A stretch of 64,000 nt of DNA from Clostridioides difficile_D (GTDB lineage: Bacteria > Bacillota > Clostridia > Peptostreptococcales > Peptostreptococcaceae): assembly GCA_945861085.1 (NCBI GenBank), contig OX244046.1, positions 2,604,001 through 2,668,000 on the forward strand. Direction: 5' to 3'. The position numbers and the translations under genes are program-made. The notes below the pieces were generated by a model that did not search any database, was not told the origin of the DNA, and worked only from the letters and a program-made list of their open reading frames with translations. Positions 46,274-55,309 of this stretch are shown in pieces; the stretch's first letter is position 1, and each line of letters starts with the position of its first letter.

Positions 46274-47290
46274 CTACTCTTTTAAATACCACATATTATC
46301 TTCTCCAATTTCCAATCTATCTGCTAGATTTTTAATCTCTTTTACAGGGTATTTACTTAAATTAAACTTATTTAATTCCTTTTTATTAGAAATTTTTAAT
46401 CTGTCATTGATAGCAAGTATTGTATTACTTTCTTTAAGGCTATAACTTTCTATAGTTTCTATAACTCCCTCTAAATTTATCTCACCACTATCAGCATTAT
46501 AATCTACATCATCCCAAAAAAATGGTACAACTTTATCAAAAGCTCCACCCATTACTGCAAGTGGTTTTAATAGTACTGATGAATGTTTTATATTTCTTGT
46601 AAACACAGTAATTGCATCTAATATATCTTTTACTGCTTTTTCTCTTAACTCCTTACTCATAAATTTTCTTTCTTCTGGTAAAAGTAACTTTCCATCTTCT
46701 TCTACTTCGACTACTCCTATTCTATCAAGCTCCAATGTTATTGTATAAACGTAGTAATCTGATAAAGTCTCTTCTATTGCTAATGCTTGTGTTGTTGGAA
46801 AGTTTTCATCTCTAGGTACTTCATTTTCTTCCTTCTCATCATAATATTTTCTACCAAATTCGCTACTTAAAAAACCTCTATTTGTTATTAACTGTGTTGA
46901 ACCTCTATATGGATTTAATGACCTAAAAGGTATTATTCTAAGTGGAGAAGCTTTGCTTATAGAACCTTTATCTTTTAGTGGTATTAAATAACCAAATACA
47001 TCGGTCTCTAATCCATTTTCATCTACACATCCTACATTTTTCTTAATAGATGGATATATATTTCCTTTTTTCCCAAAAATAATATTACTTAAATTCCAAC
47101 CATATTCTTGATGGAGCATTCTTCTTAAATCATATGTTATTGTAGCTATACTAGTTTTTGCATGTATTTTCTCTCTATATTGTTCTTTTTTTATTGGTGT
47201 ATAATTTCCATACCCTTGGTCATACGAAAGTGGAACTGGGCTTTCTGTTAGTATAGTTAAGGTTAATCCTTTTACTCTTTTTTCATTCAT
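46274..47290 (-). CDS. cas7: Type I-B CRISPR protein Cas7 (Cst2/DevR family)
   Basis: A 338-aa RAMP backbone subunit that polymerises along the crRNA spacer. N-terminal VKGLTLTILTESPVPLSYDQ and REKIHAKTSIATITYDLRR are Cst2/DevR-like. Starts ATG 47288-47290 with GGGGGG; 19 bp after cas8. Confidence 0.9.
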   Translation of the reverse strand: MNEKRVKGLTLTILTESPVPLSYDQGYGNYTPIKKEQYREKIHAKTSIATITYDLRRMLHQEYGWNLSNIIFGKKGNIYPSIKKNVGCVDENGLETDVFGYLIPLKDKGSISKASPLRIIPFRSLNPYRGSTQLITNRGFLSSEFGRKYYDEKEENEVPRDENFPTTQALAIEETLSDYYVYTITLELDRIGVVEVEEDGKLLLPEERKFMSKELREKAVKDILDAITVFTRNIKHSSVLLKPLAVMGGAFDKVVPFFWDDVDYNADSGEINLEGVIETIESYSLKESNTILAINDRLKISNKKELNKFNLSKYPVKEIKNLADRLEIGEDNMWYLKE

Positions 47291-47309
47291 TTTAAATTTC
47301 CCCCCTTTT

Positions 47310-48785
47310 TTATTTCATGATTTCTTGAATAAATAGACCTACATTTGTATTTAATTCTAATTCAGAACTCTGCATTATACCTTCTACAAACCCTTGTCCG
47401 ATTAAAATTCCATTAGAAACTAACACATGCATTATAGTTTGAAATAACTGAGCTCTATCATTAGACTTAAGTAGTTGAATCACTTTCATAGAAAAATTTT
47501 TTCTTCTGGATTCATCTGTCATTTTATTAAATAAGTCTTTACCTACTCTTGAATATATTAAATTACTTTCTGTATAGTTTTTCATTTTATACTCCTCCTC
47601 TCCATCTACAATCCAACACAATTTTATATATAAACCGATATTATATGAGCTAGATACAAAATCCATTTCTCGAGAAGTCCCAGTTGACTGCTTTAAAACA
47701 CTTATATTGTCAAGTAATAATTCTTTTAAATTTGACAAATTCCCATTATCAATCATTTTTTTACCCAAATTTTTAGTATTCCCTGGCTCTCTTGAGAAAT
47801 TATAATTATCTATAATATCTATAAGTTCAATTTTTTTTAATAATTCTTTATACTCTATAATAGAGTCAAACTTTAGAATTATACCTTTATTCGTATCAAT
47901 ATCAAACCTATATAGTCTAATTGAACTTATTTTTTCATGTAAAAGTTTTTTATAAAATGATTTATCTGAATACATTTTTCTTTTAAGCATTATCTTATGA
48001 TTTAAAAATGCTAATTCTCTTAAATCATTCGTATATGCAAAAACCATTGGTCTTTTTAAATTTATATATAAAAGACACATTAAGTTGAAAAATTCACACT
48101 CAAAACAAATATTACTTTCAACTTGTCCACTTCTCTTAAAACCTGATTTTTCTGCACCTCTAAATAAAAAGTTGTACTTAGAGTCCTTTCGCTCTCTTAA
48201 ATCAATATCTAGTTTTGTTGTTTTATTTATATTACAAACATTACATACACTATCTTTTTCTTCATATTTTTTTAAATCAAGTTTATCTATTTCATCTATC
48301 TCTATATTTGATTTAATTACAGTATCAACTATTCTTTTTACATTTGTTTCCATATTTTCTAAACTTGTGTTTAATCCATATTTACCACTATTTCTAACAT
48401 ATGGAAACCTTCTGTTTTTAAAATCTTTTTTAATCCCTTCCTTTTGTTTCTCAGTTGCAGAAGATTTATCCAATTCTTCAATAAAATTTACATATGTTAA
48501 ATTATCTATATTACTAAATATTTTTTCTAAGGTTTCCTTTTTCCCATTTTTAAATACCTTAAAAAGTTGATTTTCTAATATATAATCAGATATATACTTA
48601 GGGTCTATATATTCTGCAGATTCTAAAGATAAATAATTTCTATTTAACTCACAAGTAAATTTTAGGTTATAATCATTTTTTTCTAATTTGTTTTTTAAAT
48701 CCATTAGTAATTCATAAAAGTAAACAATACCAATATCTCTTACAATATCACCTGACCTATAAAATTTAACTTTTATTGCTCTCAC
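47310..48785 (-). CDS. cas8b: Type I-B CRISPR large subunit Cas8 (Cst1-like)
   Basis: A 491-aa large Cascade subunit. It carries a split zinc-ribbon-like pair, CNVCN and later ICFECEF, the CxxC...CxxC signature of Cst1-type proteins. Starts at GTG 48783-48785, 4 bp after the cas6 stop. The GAGGTG motif overlaps that GTG, so a start a few codons downstream is possible. Cas8 recognises the PAM in this class; which PAM cannot be told here. Confidence 0.87.
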   Translation of the reverse strand: MRAIKVKFYRSGDIVRDIGIVYFYELLMDLKNKLEKNDYNLKFTCELNRNYLSLESAEYIDPKYISDYILENQLFKVFKNGKKETLEKIFSNIDNLTYVNFIEELDKSSATEKQKEGIKKDFKNRRFPYVRNSGKYGLNTSLENMETNVKRIVDTVIKSNIEIDEIDKLDLKKYEEKDSVCNVCNINKTTKLDIDLRERKDSKYNFLFRGAEKSGFKRSGQVESNICFECEFFNLMCLLYINLKRPMVFAYTNDLRELAFLNHKIMLKRKMYSDKSFYKKLLHEKISSIRLYRFDIDTNKGIILKFDSIIEYKELLKKIELIDIIDNYNFSREPGNTKNLGKKMIDNGNLSNLKELLLDNISVLKQSTGTSREMDFVSSSYNIGLYIKLCWIVDGEEEYKMKNYTESNLIYSRVGKDLFNKMTDESRRKNFSMKVIQLLKSNDRAQLFQTIMHVLVSNGILIGQGFVEGIMQSSELELNTNVGLFIQEIMK

Positions 48786-48789
48786 CTCG

Positions 48790-49527
48790 CTACTTTAATA
48801 TATCAACCATTCCTGCATTTTCCGTCCTTCTATATCCAATCCCCATTTTATATAGTGCATTTAAATCTTCCACATCTCCTTTTAAAAAAAATGTTCCTGC
48901 ATAAGCATTTATATAGTAATATTCTCTCTCTTTAAATCCACGAATCTTTTCTTTTAACACTCTTTTTTTAAAGTTAAGAGGTATAAATTCCAATGGCTTT
49001 CTAAGCCCACTACCTCTTATACTCTCTAGAGTTAGATTAGCTATATAGTTTAAACATTCTATATAATTTGAATCTTCTACATCTAAATACTTACCTTCTT
49101 TATTTTTTACTATTATAGGAGACATAGTTTTAAATATAACACCATGTTCTTTTATCTCATGTTCTTTATGTATTTTTATATTTTTTATTTTAAATCTATA
49201 ACCTTTATATTCTAGCTCCTTTACTTTTAAAATTCCGTTGTATAATTTACTGAACATAGAATAATTATAAAAACTTATATTGAATATTATATCTCCATCA
49301 ACAAGCAACTCATTTTTGCTTCTTATAAGATTTGGTATGTAGATGGCTGTATTTATATCCTTTATTTGCTTATTGTTTTTTCTTTCTTCCCCATAGTTAA
49401 ATATATTTTTAGTAAAATCTTTGTTTTCTGCATTTAGAATATTTTTTATAAAGGAAACTGACAGCATTGAATTTTCATTTGGAAATTTGCCATTACATGA
49501 TTCCATAAAAATTGAAATTCTACTCAT
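48790..49527 (-). CDS. cas6: CRISPR repeat endoribonuclease Cas6
   Basis: A 245-aa RAMP endonuclease that cuts pre-crRNA within the repeat. The C-terminal glycine-rich loop reads MGIGYRRTENAGMVDIL. First gene of the cas operon, with AGGAGGTG 5 bases before ATG 49525-49527 and a promoter at 49548-49575. Catalytic residues vary in Cas6 and cannot be assigned with certainty. Confidence 0.9.
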   Translation of the reverse strand: MSRISIFMESCNGKFPNENSMLSVSFIKNILNAENKDFTKNIFNYGEERKNNKQIKDINTAIYIPNLIRSKNELLVDGDIIFNISFYNYSMFSKLYNGILKVKELEYKGYRFKIKNIKIHKEHEIKEHGVIFKTMSPIIVKNKEGKYLDVEDSNYIECLNYIANLTLESIRGSGLRKPLEFIPLNFKKRVLKEKIRGFKEREYYYINAYAGTFFLKGDVEDLNALYKMGIGYRRTENAGMVDILK

Positions 49528-49547
49528 ATTTTCACCTCCTACTTTCT

Positions 49548-49575
49548 AGTATAATTCATTATTCTCTATTTGTAA
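49548..49575 (-). promoter_or_regulatory. Probable SigA promoter of the cas operon
   Basis: On the minus strand, -35 TTACAA (49570-49575), 16-bp spacer, -10 TATACT (49548-49553), 21 bp before cas6. The -35 box touches the end of the palindrome at 49575-49616, so cas transcription could be affected by that structure. Confidence 0.6.
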
Positions 49576-49616
49576 TATAAAAAATTAATAGATATATATC
49601 TATTAATTTTTTATAT
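49575..49616 (-). terminator. 42-nt perfect palindrome; terminator of the small gene upstream of cas6
   Basis: A perfect 21+21 dyad centred between 49595 and 49596 (centre GATATATATC, flanked by AAAAAATTAATA and its complement). It lies 17 bp past the stop of the 56-aa ORF and ends in a T-run on both strands, so it fits a bidirectional terminator. Confidence 0.7.
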
Positions 49617-49633
49617 CTATAAGATATCTAATA

Positions 49634-49804
49634 TTACAATATGGATATGTACAAATCTATATTTATAACAACTTTTGTTACTATCAAAACAGAAATTGCA
49701 TATATAGCACAGTTTAATATTTTTTTTGATAATATATTTAATACTATTTCTGTAAACTTCTTTAAAACAAGCTTAACTATTTTCTCTTTTTTCTTCAAAT
49801 TCAT
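49634..49804 (-). CDS. Small basic, hydrophobic protein upstream of cas6 (toxin-like candidate)
   Basis: A 56-aa ORF beginning MNLKKKEKIVKLVLKKF: a lysine-rich amphipathic N-terminal half, then a hydrophobic C-terminal segment (about 30-56, with ILNCAIYAISVLIVTKVVI). ATG 49802-49804 has an AGAGGGA site 7 bases upstream; a near-consensus promoter (49851-49880) and a strong terminator (49575-49616) frame it as a complete transcription unit. Charge and length resemble type I toxin peptides, some of which lie beside CRISPR arrays in C. difficile. No sequence family is recognised; a small membrane protein of other role is equally possible. No antisense RNA promoter was identified. Confidence 0.6.
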   Translation of the reverse strand: MNLKKKEKIVKLVLKKFTEIVLNILSKKILNCAIYAISVLIVTKVVINIDLYISIL

Positions 49805-49850
49805 TTAAAATTCCCTCTTTCTCTTTTTATATTTATTGAACTGTATTTCC

Positions 49851-49880
49851 ATTATATTACAGCATTTATTATTTAGTCAA
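49851..49880 (-). promoter_or_regulatory. SigA-type promoter of the 56-aa gene
   Basis: On the minus strand, -35 TTGACT (49875-49880), 18-bp spacer, -10 TATAAT (49851-49856). It predicts a start of transcription near 49844 and a 5' leader of about 40 nt. Confidence 0.65.
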
Positions 49881-50237
49881 TAATTAAAATATATTTCTAA
49901 TAATTAAGAAATATGGTATTATTTAAATAAAATCGATATAATTTAACTTATATGACCTTATTTATAAACTCCTCATTGTTAACCAAAACTACTAATATAA
50001 TATTATTTCATTATAAATTAAAAAATAATTTAAATCCCATATTGTTAATCTAAAAAATATATATATTATTATACATAAAAATTAAAAAAATTAAAATATA
50101 TTTTCTAAATTATAATAAATCTTAATATAAAAACTAAATATACATATTAAACAAATACATTTAGTCATTTTACACATTTAATATAATAAAAAAATTTGAT
50201 ACTATATAATTAAAATTTAAATATCAAGGAGAATGTT
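49881..50237. other. AT-rich divergent region before the ABC ATPase gene
   Basis: About 360 bp of extremely AT-rich sequence between the small gene and the plus-strand ABC ATPase operon. It must hold the promoter of that operon; no ORF, repeat array or clear operator was seen. Confidence 0.5.
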
Positions 50238-51347
50238 ATGTCAGAAGTAATTTTAAAAAATATATCAAAACTTTACTCAAATGGATTTAACGCAGTAAAA
50301 AACATAAACATAGACATTAAAGATAAAGAATTTATCGTTTTAGTAGGACCATCTGGTTGTGGTAAATCGACTACACTTAGAATGATTGCTGGTCTTGAGG
50401 AAATATCTTCTGGAGAACTATACATTGGAGATAAACTTGCCAATGATATAGAACCAAAAGATAGAGATATAGCTATGGTTTTTCAAAACTATGCTTTATA
50501 TCCTCATTTATCTGTTTATGAAAACATGGCATTTGCACTTAAACTTAAAAAATTACCAAAAGATGAGATAGACAAAAAAGTTAAAGAAGCTGCTAAAATA
50601 TTAGATTTATTACCTCTTTTAAATAAAAAACCTAAAACACTATCTGGAGGACAAAGACAAAGGGTTGCTTTAGGACGTGCAATAGTTAGAAATCCTAAGG
50701 TATTCTTAATGGATGAGCCTCTATCAAACTTAGATGCAAAACTTAGAACTGCCATGAGAACAGAGATAACTAAGCTACATCAACAGCTTGGAACTACATT
50801 TATCTATGTAACACATGACCAAGTCGAAGCTATGACTATGGCTGATAGAATTGTAGTAATGAAAGATGGAGTGGTTCAACAGATTGCAACTCCACAAGAT
50901 GTATACGACTATCCAGCTAATATATTTGTTGCAGGGTTTATTGGAGCACCACAGATGAACTTTATTGATGTAACATTAATAGAAGAAAACAACGAAATTT
51001 ATGTACAAAATGAACATATTAAGCTTAAATTGAATAAGGAAAAACACTATGATTTAATAAAAGATAATTATATTAATAATGAAGTTGTTGTAGGTATTAG
51101 ACCAGAAGATATTCATGTAGAAGATGCTTTTGTTAAATCTAATCCAGATACTTGTTTTAAATCAAAGATTGAAATAAAAGAGCTTATGGGAGCAGAAACT
51201 TATGCTCACTTAAAACTAGGTGAAAATACGATAACAATTAGATTTGATAGTAAAAACAGAATTAATGTTGGTGATGACTTAACACTTTCAGTTGACAATA
51301 GTAGAATGCACATGTTTGACAAAGAAACTACTTTAGCTATAAGATAA
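50238..51347 (+). CDS. msmX: Sugar ABC transporter ATP-binding protein (MsmX/UgpC family)
   Basis: A 369-aa ATPase of the carbohydrate-uptake-1 family: Walker A GPSGCGKST, signature LSGGQRQRVALGRA, Walker B VFLMDEPLSNLDA, H-loop VTHDQVEAM, then a C-terminal TOBE/regulatory domain (about 240-369). No permease or binding-protein gene is adjacent, so it may, like Bacillus MsmX, power several sugar ABC importers encoded elsewhere. AAGGAGAA before ATG 50238. Paired with a PucR-like gene 29 bp downstream. Confidence 0.92.
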   Translation: MSEVILKNISKLYSNGFNAVKNINIDIKDKEFIVLVGPSGCGKSTTLRMIAGLEEISSGELYIGDKLANDIEPKDRDIAMVFQNYALYPHLSVYENMAFALKLKKLPKDEIDKKVKEAAKILDLLPLLNKKPKTLSGGQRQRVALGRAIVRNPKVFLMDEPLSNLDAKLRTAMRTEITKLHQQLGTTFIYVTHDQVEAMTMADRIVVMKDGVVQQIATPQDVYDYPANIFVAGFIGAPQMNFIDVTLIEENNEIYVQNEHIKLKLNKEKHYDLIKDNYINNEVVVGIRPEDIHVEDAFVKSNPDTCFKSKIEIKELMGAETYAHLKLGENTITIRFDSKNRINVGDDLTLSVDNSRMHMFDKETTLAIR

Positions 51348-51376
51348 GAATATAATCTTATTTTTAAGGAGACTTT

Positions 51377-52144
51377 ATGGAAGAGTTAAAAGATTTTTTA
51401 GAAAGACAACTTAATAAAAAAATAAATATCTATCCATATAAAAATCAAAGTTTAAATGCTAATAGCCATTTAGTTACTTTCAATAATATTATTTATGTTA
51501 TTGATTTTCTAGATAAAAATAATCTTGATAATCTAAAAGGTAACTTTTACTTAATTTATCAATCTCACATAGACTTTGAGTATCTAAAAAATATCTTTTA
51601 TAATTTATATGAAGATATAAGTATAATACAACACAATGGTTTTTTTATAGTAAATTCTAAATATAACCTAGATATTAATGTAACTACACAAAATATAATT
51701 GAAGCTGAAACTTATCAAAGTACTTATATTTTTTATCTTGGTGAATTAGATAATAAATCTGATTTTGATTTTAGATTACAGTTATGTTCTGATTTACTAT
51801 CTCATGTTGTAAAAGACAATGCTGAAAATAAGTTTTTAAATTTATTTGACCTTATTAGATATAAAACTTTAGATTTAATTAATGAGGATAGTATACTTAA
51901 TAAGTTAATAGACTTTAATAAGATTAAATCTATTGATGAAGAACTTCTATATACAGGAATAAAATTTATAAATAATGACTTAAACATTTCTAAGACATCT
52001 ACTAGTATGTTTTTACATAGAAACACGCTAGTATATAGATTGGAAAAGATTAATGAGATACTTGGATTTGATTTAAAGAACTTTGAAAATGCAATGATTT
52101 TTTATCTGAGTGTCAAATCTTATTTTCTATATAAAAAAATTTAA
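51377..52144 (+). CDS. PucR/CdaR-type helix-turn-helix regulator
   Basis: A 255-aa protein. The C-terminal ~60 residues are a PucR-type HTH (SKTSTSMFLHRNTLVYRLEKIN); the N-terminal ~190 residues resemble no domain I can name but are rich in Asn, Ile and Tyr. Transcribed with the ABC ATPase and followed by a strong terminator. Probably adjusts expression of the ATPase to carbon supply; this is inferred from position. Confidence 0.8.
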   Translation: MEELKDFLERQLNKKINIYPYKNQSLNANSHLVTFNNIIYVIDFLDKNNLDNLKGNFYLIYQSHIDFEYLKNIFYNLYEDISIIQHNGFFIVNSKYNLDINVTTQNIIEAETYQSTYIFYLGELDNKSDFDFRLQLCSDLLSHVVKDNAENKFLNLFDLIRYKTLDLINEDSILNKLIDFNKIKSIDEELLYTGIKFINNDLNISKTSTSMFLHRNTLVYRLEKINEILGFDLKNFENAMIFYLSVKSYFLYKKI

Positions 52145-52149
52145 CTATT

Positions 52150-52196
52150 AAATTAAGCAGAAATTTGAAAGACTAATTCAAATTTCTGCTTAATTT
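52150..52196 (+). terminator. Strong terminator after the PucR-like gene
   Basis: Perfect 20-bp arms (52150-52169 and 52177-52196; core AAGCAGAAATTTGAA) around a 7-base loop, followed by TTAATT. Faces the convergent MFS gene, so it may serve both. Confidence 0.9.
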
Positions 52197-52331
52197 TAAT
52201 TCAAAATATTGTATACTTGTCAAATATTCTGTACTTCAAAGCTTTAAATTTATAATTATCCAATCATTTATATTTTACAAATAATACTTTCAAAGCTATT
52301 AACTATCAGACCTATTAAACCCATAAATCCA

Positions 52332-53705
52332 CTATTTTACATTTCTTAATTCTTTCTTTAATATAAAATTCAATAAAAAACTTATTGCACCTAAGACCAC
52401 CATTACATATCCTAATATCTGAAATTGTTCTGATCTTATGCTTGCCTCAAATACCATTCCAAGTAAAACAGTTGCTAAAATAGAACCTAAATAACGACTA
52501 GTTTGAAACAGACCAGAAGCTGTTCCTATACTATCAGGAGGACTTTCTTTAAACATTGAGGATTGTAATGCTACATTACCAACTCCATAACTAATGCCTG
52601 CTAATGATAAAATAATGCCCTTTCCTATTACTGGTATATAAACAAAAATTACTGAAAGAAGTACTGCACTAATAAGCATAAAAATTGATGACATCATAAG
52701 GGGCAATCTAGTTCCAGATTTGTCTATCCATTTCCCAGTTAATGGAGATATAAATATACCTATACCAGACATAAATAACATAAATAACCCAGTTGATTTT
52801 GCACTATAGTGTAATGCATCTTGAAAATAACTAGGAAGACCAAAAAACAAAATATAATTAAAAAAATTTAATATAATAAACTGTAAGTAAACTTTTGACA
52901 ATTTAGGATTACTTATAAAAAGCTTAATATCTATAAATGGTAATTTTATTCTCAACTCATGCCAAATAAAAAGACTCATCAATATTACACCTAGTACAAG
53001 TTGTTCTAAATTAAAAGACTCCTTCATAGATAGCAAAAATAACAATATAAAAATCATTGCAATTGAAAATAGAAGTATACCAATGACATCTAATCTTGAC
53101 AAAACATTTTTTAAAGTCTCTTTTATAGATTTCTTATCTTTTGATTCTTTTGGGAATAAAAAATACCCTAAGCATATAGAAACCAAAACAATAGGTATAT
53201 TTACAAGAAATATAGCATGCCATCCTCCTAAATCCAACAATAATCCTCCAAGTGTTGGACCTAATCCTGCTGTAGTTGAAGCAAAAATGGTTAGAACCGC
53301 TAATGCAGAAGACTGTCTTTCTTTTATATTATTTTGTATAAGAGCAACTCCAGATGGATATAATGTACTTGTTCCAATTGCCTGAATTACTCTTATAAAA
53401 ATCAATATAAAGAACGATTGAACAAATGGTACTATAGATGCTGATAAAATTACAAGTATTAAACCACTCAAAAATAAGACTTTTCTACCTATTAAATCTC
53501 CTATCTTACCTGAAACTGGTTGTGCAATAGCACTAGCTAAATAAAATGCTGAAACAATCCAAGATACAGTTGTAAAACTAATATGAAAATCATTTTGTAT
53601 ACTATGTAAAGCAAGTGAAATCATAGAAGAATTAAGAGGATTTAGCATAGTTCCTGAACCTATGGCTATCAAAAAAAGCGTTCTTCTAGCATTTGTTTTA
53701 CCCAT
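52332..53705 (-). CDS. MFS multidrug efflux transporter (EmrB/QacA-like, DHA2)
   Basis: A 457-aa membrane protein with about 12-14 hydrophobic spans, an MFS motif A (SGKIGDLIGRKVLFLSG) and the motif C-like segment STTAGLGPTLGGLLLD typical of drug/H+ antiporters. Family members export dyes, antiseptics and antibiotics. ATG 53703-53705 with GGAGGCG. It lies 32 bp downstream of glucokinase. Substrate unknown. Confidence 0.87.
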   Translation of the reverse strand: MGKTNARRTLFLIAIGSGTMLNPLNSSMISLALHSIQNDFHISFTTVSWIVSAFYLASAIAQPVSGKIGDLIGRKVLFLSGLILVILSASIVPFVQSFFILIFIRVIQAIGTSTLYPSGVALIQNNIKERQSSALAVLTIFASTTAGLGPTLGGLLLDLGGWHAIFLVNIPIVLVSICLGYFLFPKESKDKKSIKETLKNVLSRLDVIGILLFSIAMIFILLFLLSMKESFNLEQLVLGVILMSLFIWHELRIKLPFIDIKLFISNPKLSKVYLQFIILNFFNYILFFGLPSYFQDALHYSAKSTGLFMLFMSGIGIFISPLTGKWIDKSGTRLPLMMSSIFMLISAVLLSVIFVYIPVIGKGIILSLAGISYGVGNVALQSSMFKESPPDSIGTASGLFQTSRYLGSILATVLLGMVFEASIRSEQFQILGYVMVVLGAISFLLNFILKKELRNVK

Positions 53706-53737
53706 ATATCACGCCTCCAATAAGCAGTTCATTTACC

Positions 53738-54673
53738 TTATAAAAAAGCTGCTCCTATAATACCTGCGTCTGAACCTAAAGTTGCACATGTAATTTTAGC
53801 TATCTCTTCTTTTTTATACAATACGAATTTTCTTACCAAATCTTCTATTCCATCAAGTATTATATCACTAGATTTAGAAATTCCTCCACCTATAGATATA
53901 ATTTCTGGGTCTAAAGAATTTATTGTGTTTGCAAAAGTTTTTGCTAAATACTCTTTAAATCTATTTATTACTTTAATTGCAACTAAATCATTTTCTCTAT
54001 ATGCATCAAATACCATCTTTGCATTTATATTTTCTAAATCACCTTCTGCTAAATCTAAAATCCTACTCTTTTCCCCTTCTTGTATAAGCTTTTGAGAATA
54101 CTTTATAATTGCAGTTGCTGAGCAAAAAGTTTCTACACAACCATTATTTCCACAATTACAATTAAAATAGTTTTCTCCTATAATCTGATGACCTATTTCT
54201 GAACCCAATCCATGTGCTCCAGAAAATACTTTTTGATTAATTATTATTCCTCCACCTACACCAGTTCCTAAAGTATATAAAACACCAACATTAGCGCCCT
54301 TCATACTTCCAAACTTTGCTTCTCCAAGTGCTGCTACTGTTGCATCATTTTCTCCATGAATTTCAACATCTGGAAATATCCTTTTTAGCTCCTTATTAAA
54401 AGCTTTTCTATTCCATTTTAAATTTACACAAGTTACTAATCCCTCTTTGTTTATAAATCCCGGAACACCAAATCCAATAGATTTTATGTCACTCATAGTG
54501 AGTTTGTTATCCTCCAACAATTTATAAATCATTATTTTTATGTCATCAAGTATTCCTTCAAACCCCTTTTCAATTACTGTTTTACACTCTGACCTAAAAA
54601 GTATCTTCCCATAATTATCAACTACTCCTGCTTGTATACCTGTTCCTCCTATGTCTACACCTATATAATACAT
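53738..54673 (-). CDS. glcK: Glucokinase (ROK family)
   Basis: A 311-aa ROK sugar kinase. ATP motif YIGVDIGGTGIQAGVVD, catalytic Asp in GENDATVAALGEA, and the ROK zinc motif in NCNCGNNGCVETFC. Phosphorylates glucose to glucose-6-phosphate. ATG 54671-54673 with AAAGGTG; a GTG one codon earlier is possible. Glucose is the likely but not proven substrate. Confidence 0.9.
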   Translation of the reverse strand: MYYIGVDIGGTGIQAGVVDNYGKILFRSECKTVIEKGFEGILDDIKIMIYKLLEDNKLTMSDIKSIGFGVPGFINKEGLVTCVNLKWNRKAFNKELKRIFPDVEIHGENDATVAALGEAKFGSMKGANVGVLYTLGTGVGGGIIINQKVFSGAHGLGSEIGHQIIGENYFNCNCGNNGCVETFCSATAIIKYSQKLIQEGEKSRILDLAEGDLENINAKMVFDAYRENDLVAIKVINRFKEYLAKTFANTINSLDPEIISIGGGISKSSDIILDGIEDLVRKFVLYKKEEIAKITCATLGSDAGIIGAAFL

Positions 54674-54789
54674 CACTTTTCACCTTTCTCTTTTGAATCA
54701 TTTAATTTTTACCTATATTTTATTATATATATAGTATATTAAAATGTGACACTATGCAAATTTTTCATAAAAGTTTATGAACAAAGCAA

Positions 54790-54831
54790 AAACATCTTCT
54801 CACAGTATATTCTTACTATGAGAAGATGTTT
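54790..54831. terminator. Hairpin terminator in the glcK upstream region
   Basis: Perfect 13-bp arms AAACATCTTCTCA (54790-54802) and TGAGAAGATGTTT (54819-54831) with four further inner pairs. No long gene ends here: glcK begins 117 bp further on the minus strand. It would fit the 3' end of a minus-strand transcript starting near 55450. Confidence 0.7.
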
Positions 54832-55051
54832 ATTTTATTAATTATTTTAATTTGGCAAGTGTTCAAAACAAACTATATTTAAAGCAAGTATTTTAAACCT
54901 TTGTCTCTACTTATTTTTTTATCTACAACATTATTTATAATTAAACATCAAACAAATCTTAGGCATGTTTTTTAGTTGGTGAACATCAACCTTACATAAA
55001 AAACAATCTTATACTTTAGTAATTTATACTAAAAATTATATACATTATATG

Positions 55052-55142
55052 CATATTTCTTTACATCTACCTAACCAGACACATATTTCTTTACATACAC
55101 ATCCAGAACAACAACTAATACTACATACATATTTCTTTACAC
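55052..55142. repeat. Three direct repeats of CATATTTCTTTACA
   Basis: Copies at 55052, 55082 and 55128 share the 14-base word CATATTTCTTTACA (spacing 30 and 46). On the minus strand the first two encode CKEIC in one frame, but that frame has no start codon, so a peptide is not supported. Confidence 0.6.
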
Positions 55143-55309
55143 ATGTACATACTAAAAGTAATTTAAATTAGGTTATCCTAACTAAACTCTAATCAAATAT
55201 ACCCTTTATAAAAATTTTAATTCATACAAAAGATTTAAAAATTAGATGCCTTGTCTATATAATCTTACTATTTTACTACTAAAAATTTAAGTCTAGGTAA
55301 TTACAATAA

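Noticed and set aside
49540..50237. CRISPR array upstream of cas6
   Set aside because: The repeated look comes from AT-rich palindromes; no repeat/spacer periodicity was seen.
54828..54900. Short hydrophobic ORF starting inside the 54790-54831 hairpin (MFILLIILIWQ)
   Set aside because: Only about 18 codons, no ribosome binding site, and it begins in the terminator stem.
55049..55165. Cys-rich peptide frame on the minus strand with CKEIC repeats
   Set aside because: The frame has no ATG, GTG or TTG before its first cysteines, so it is not a supported gene.
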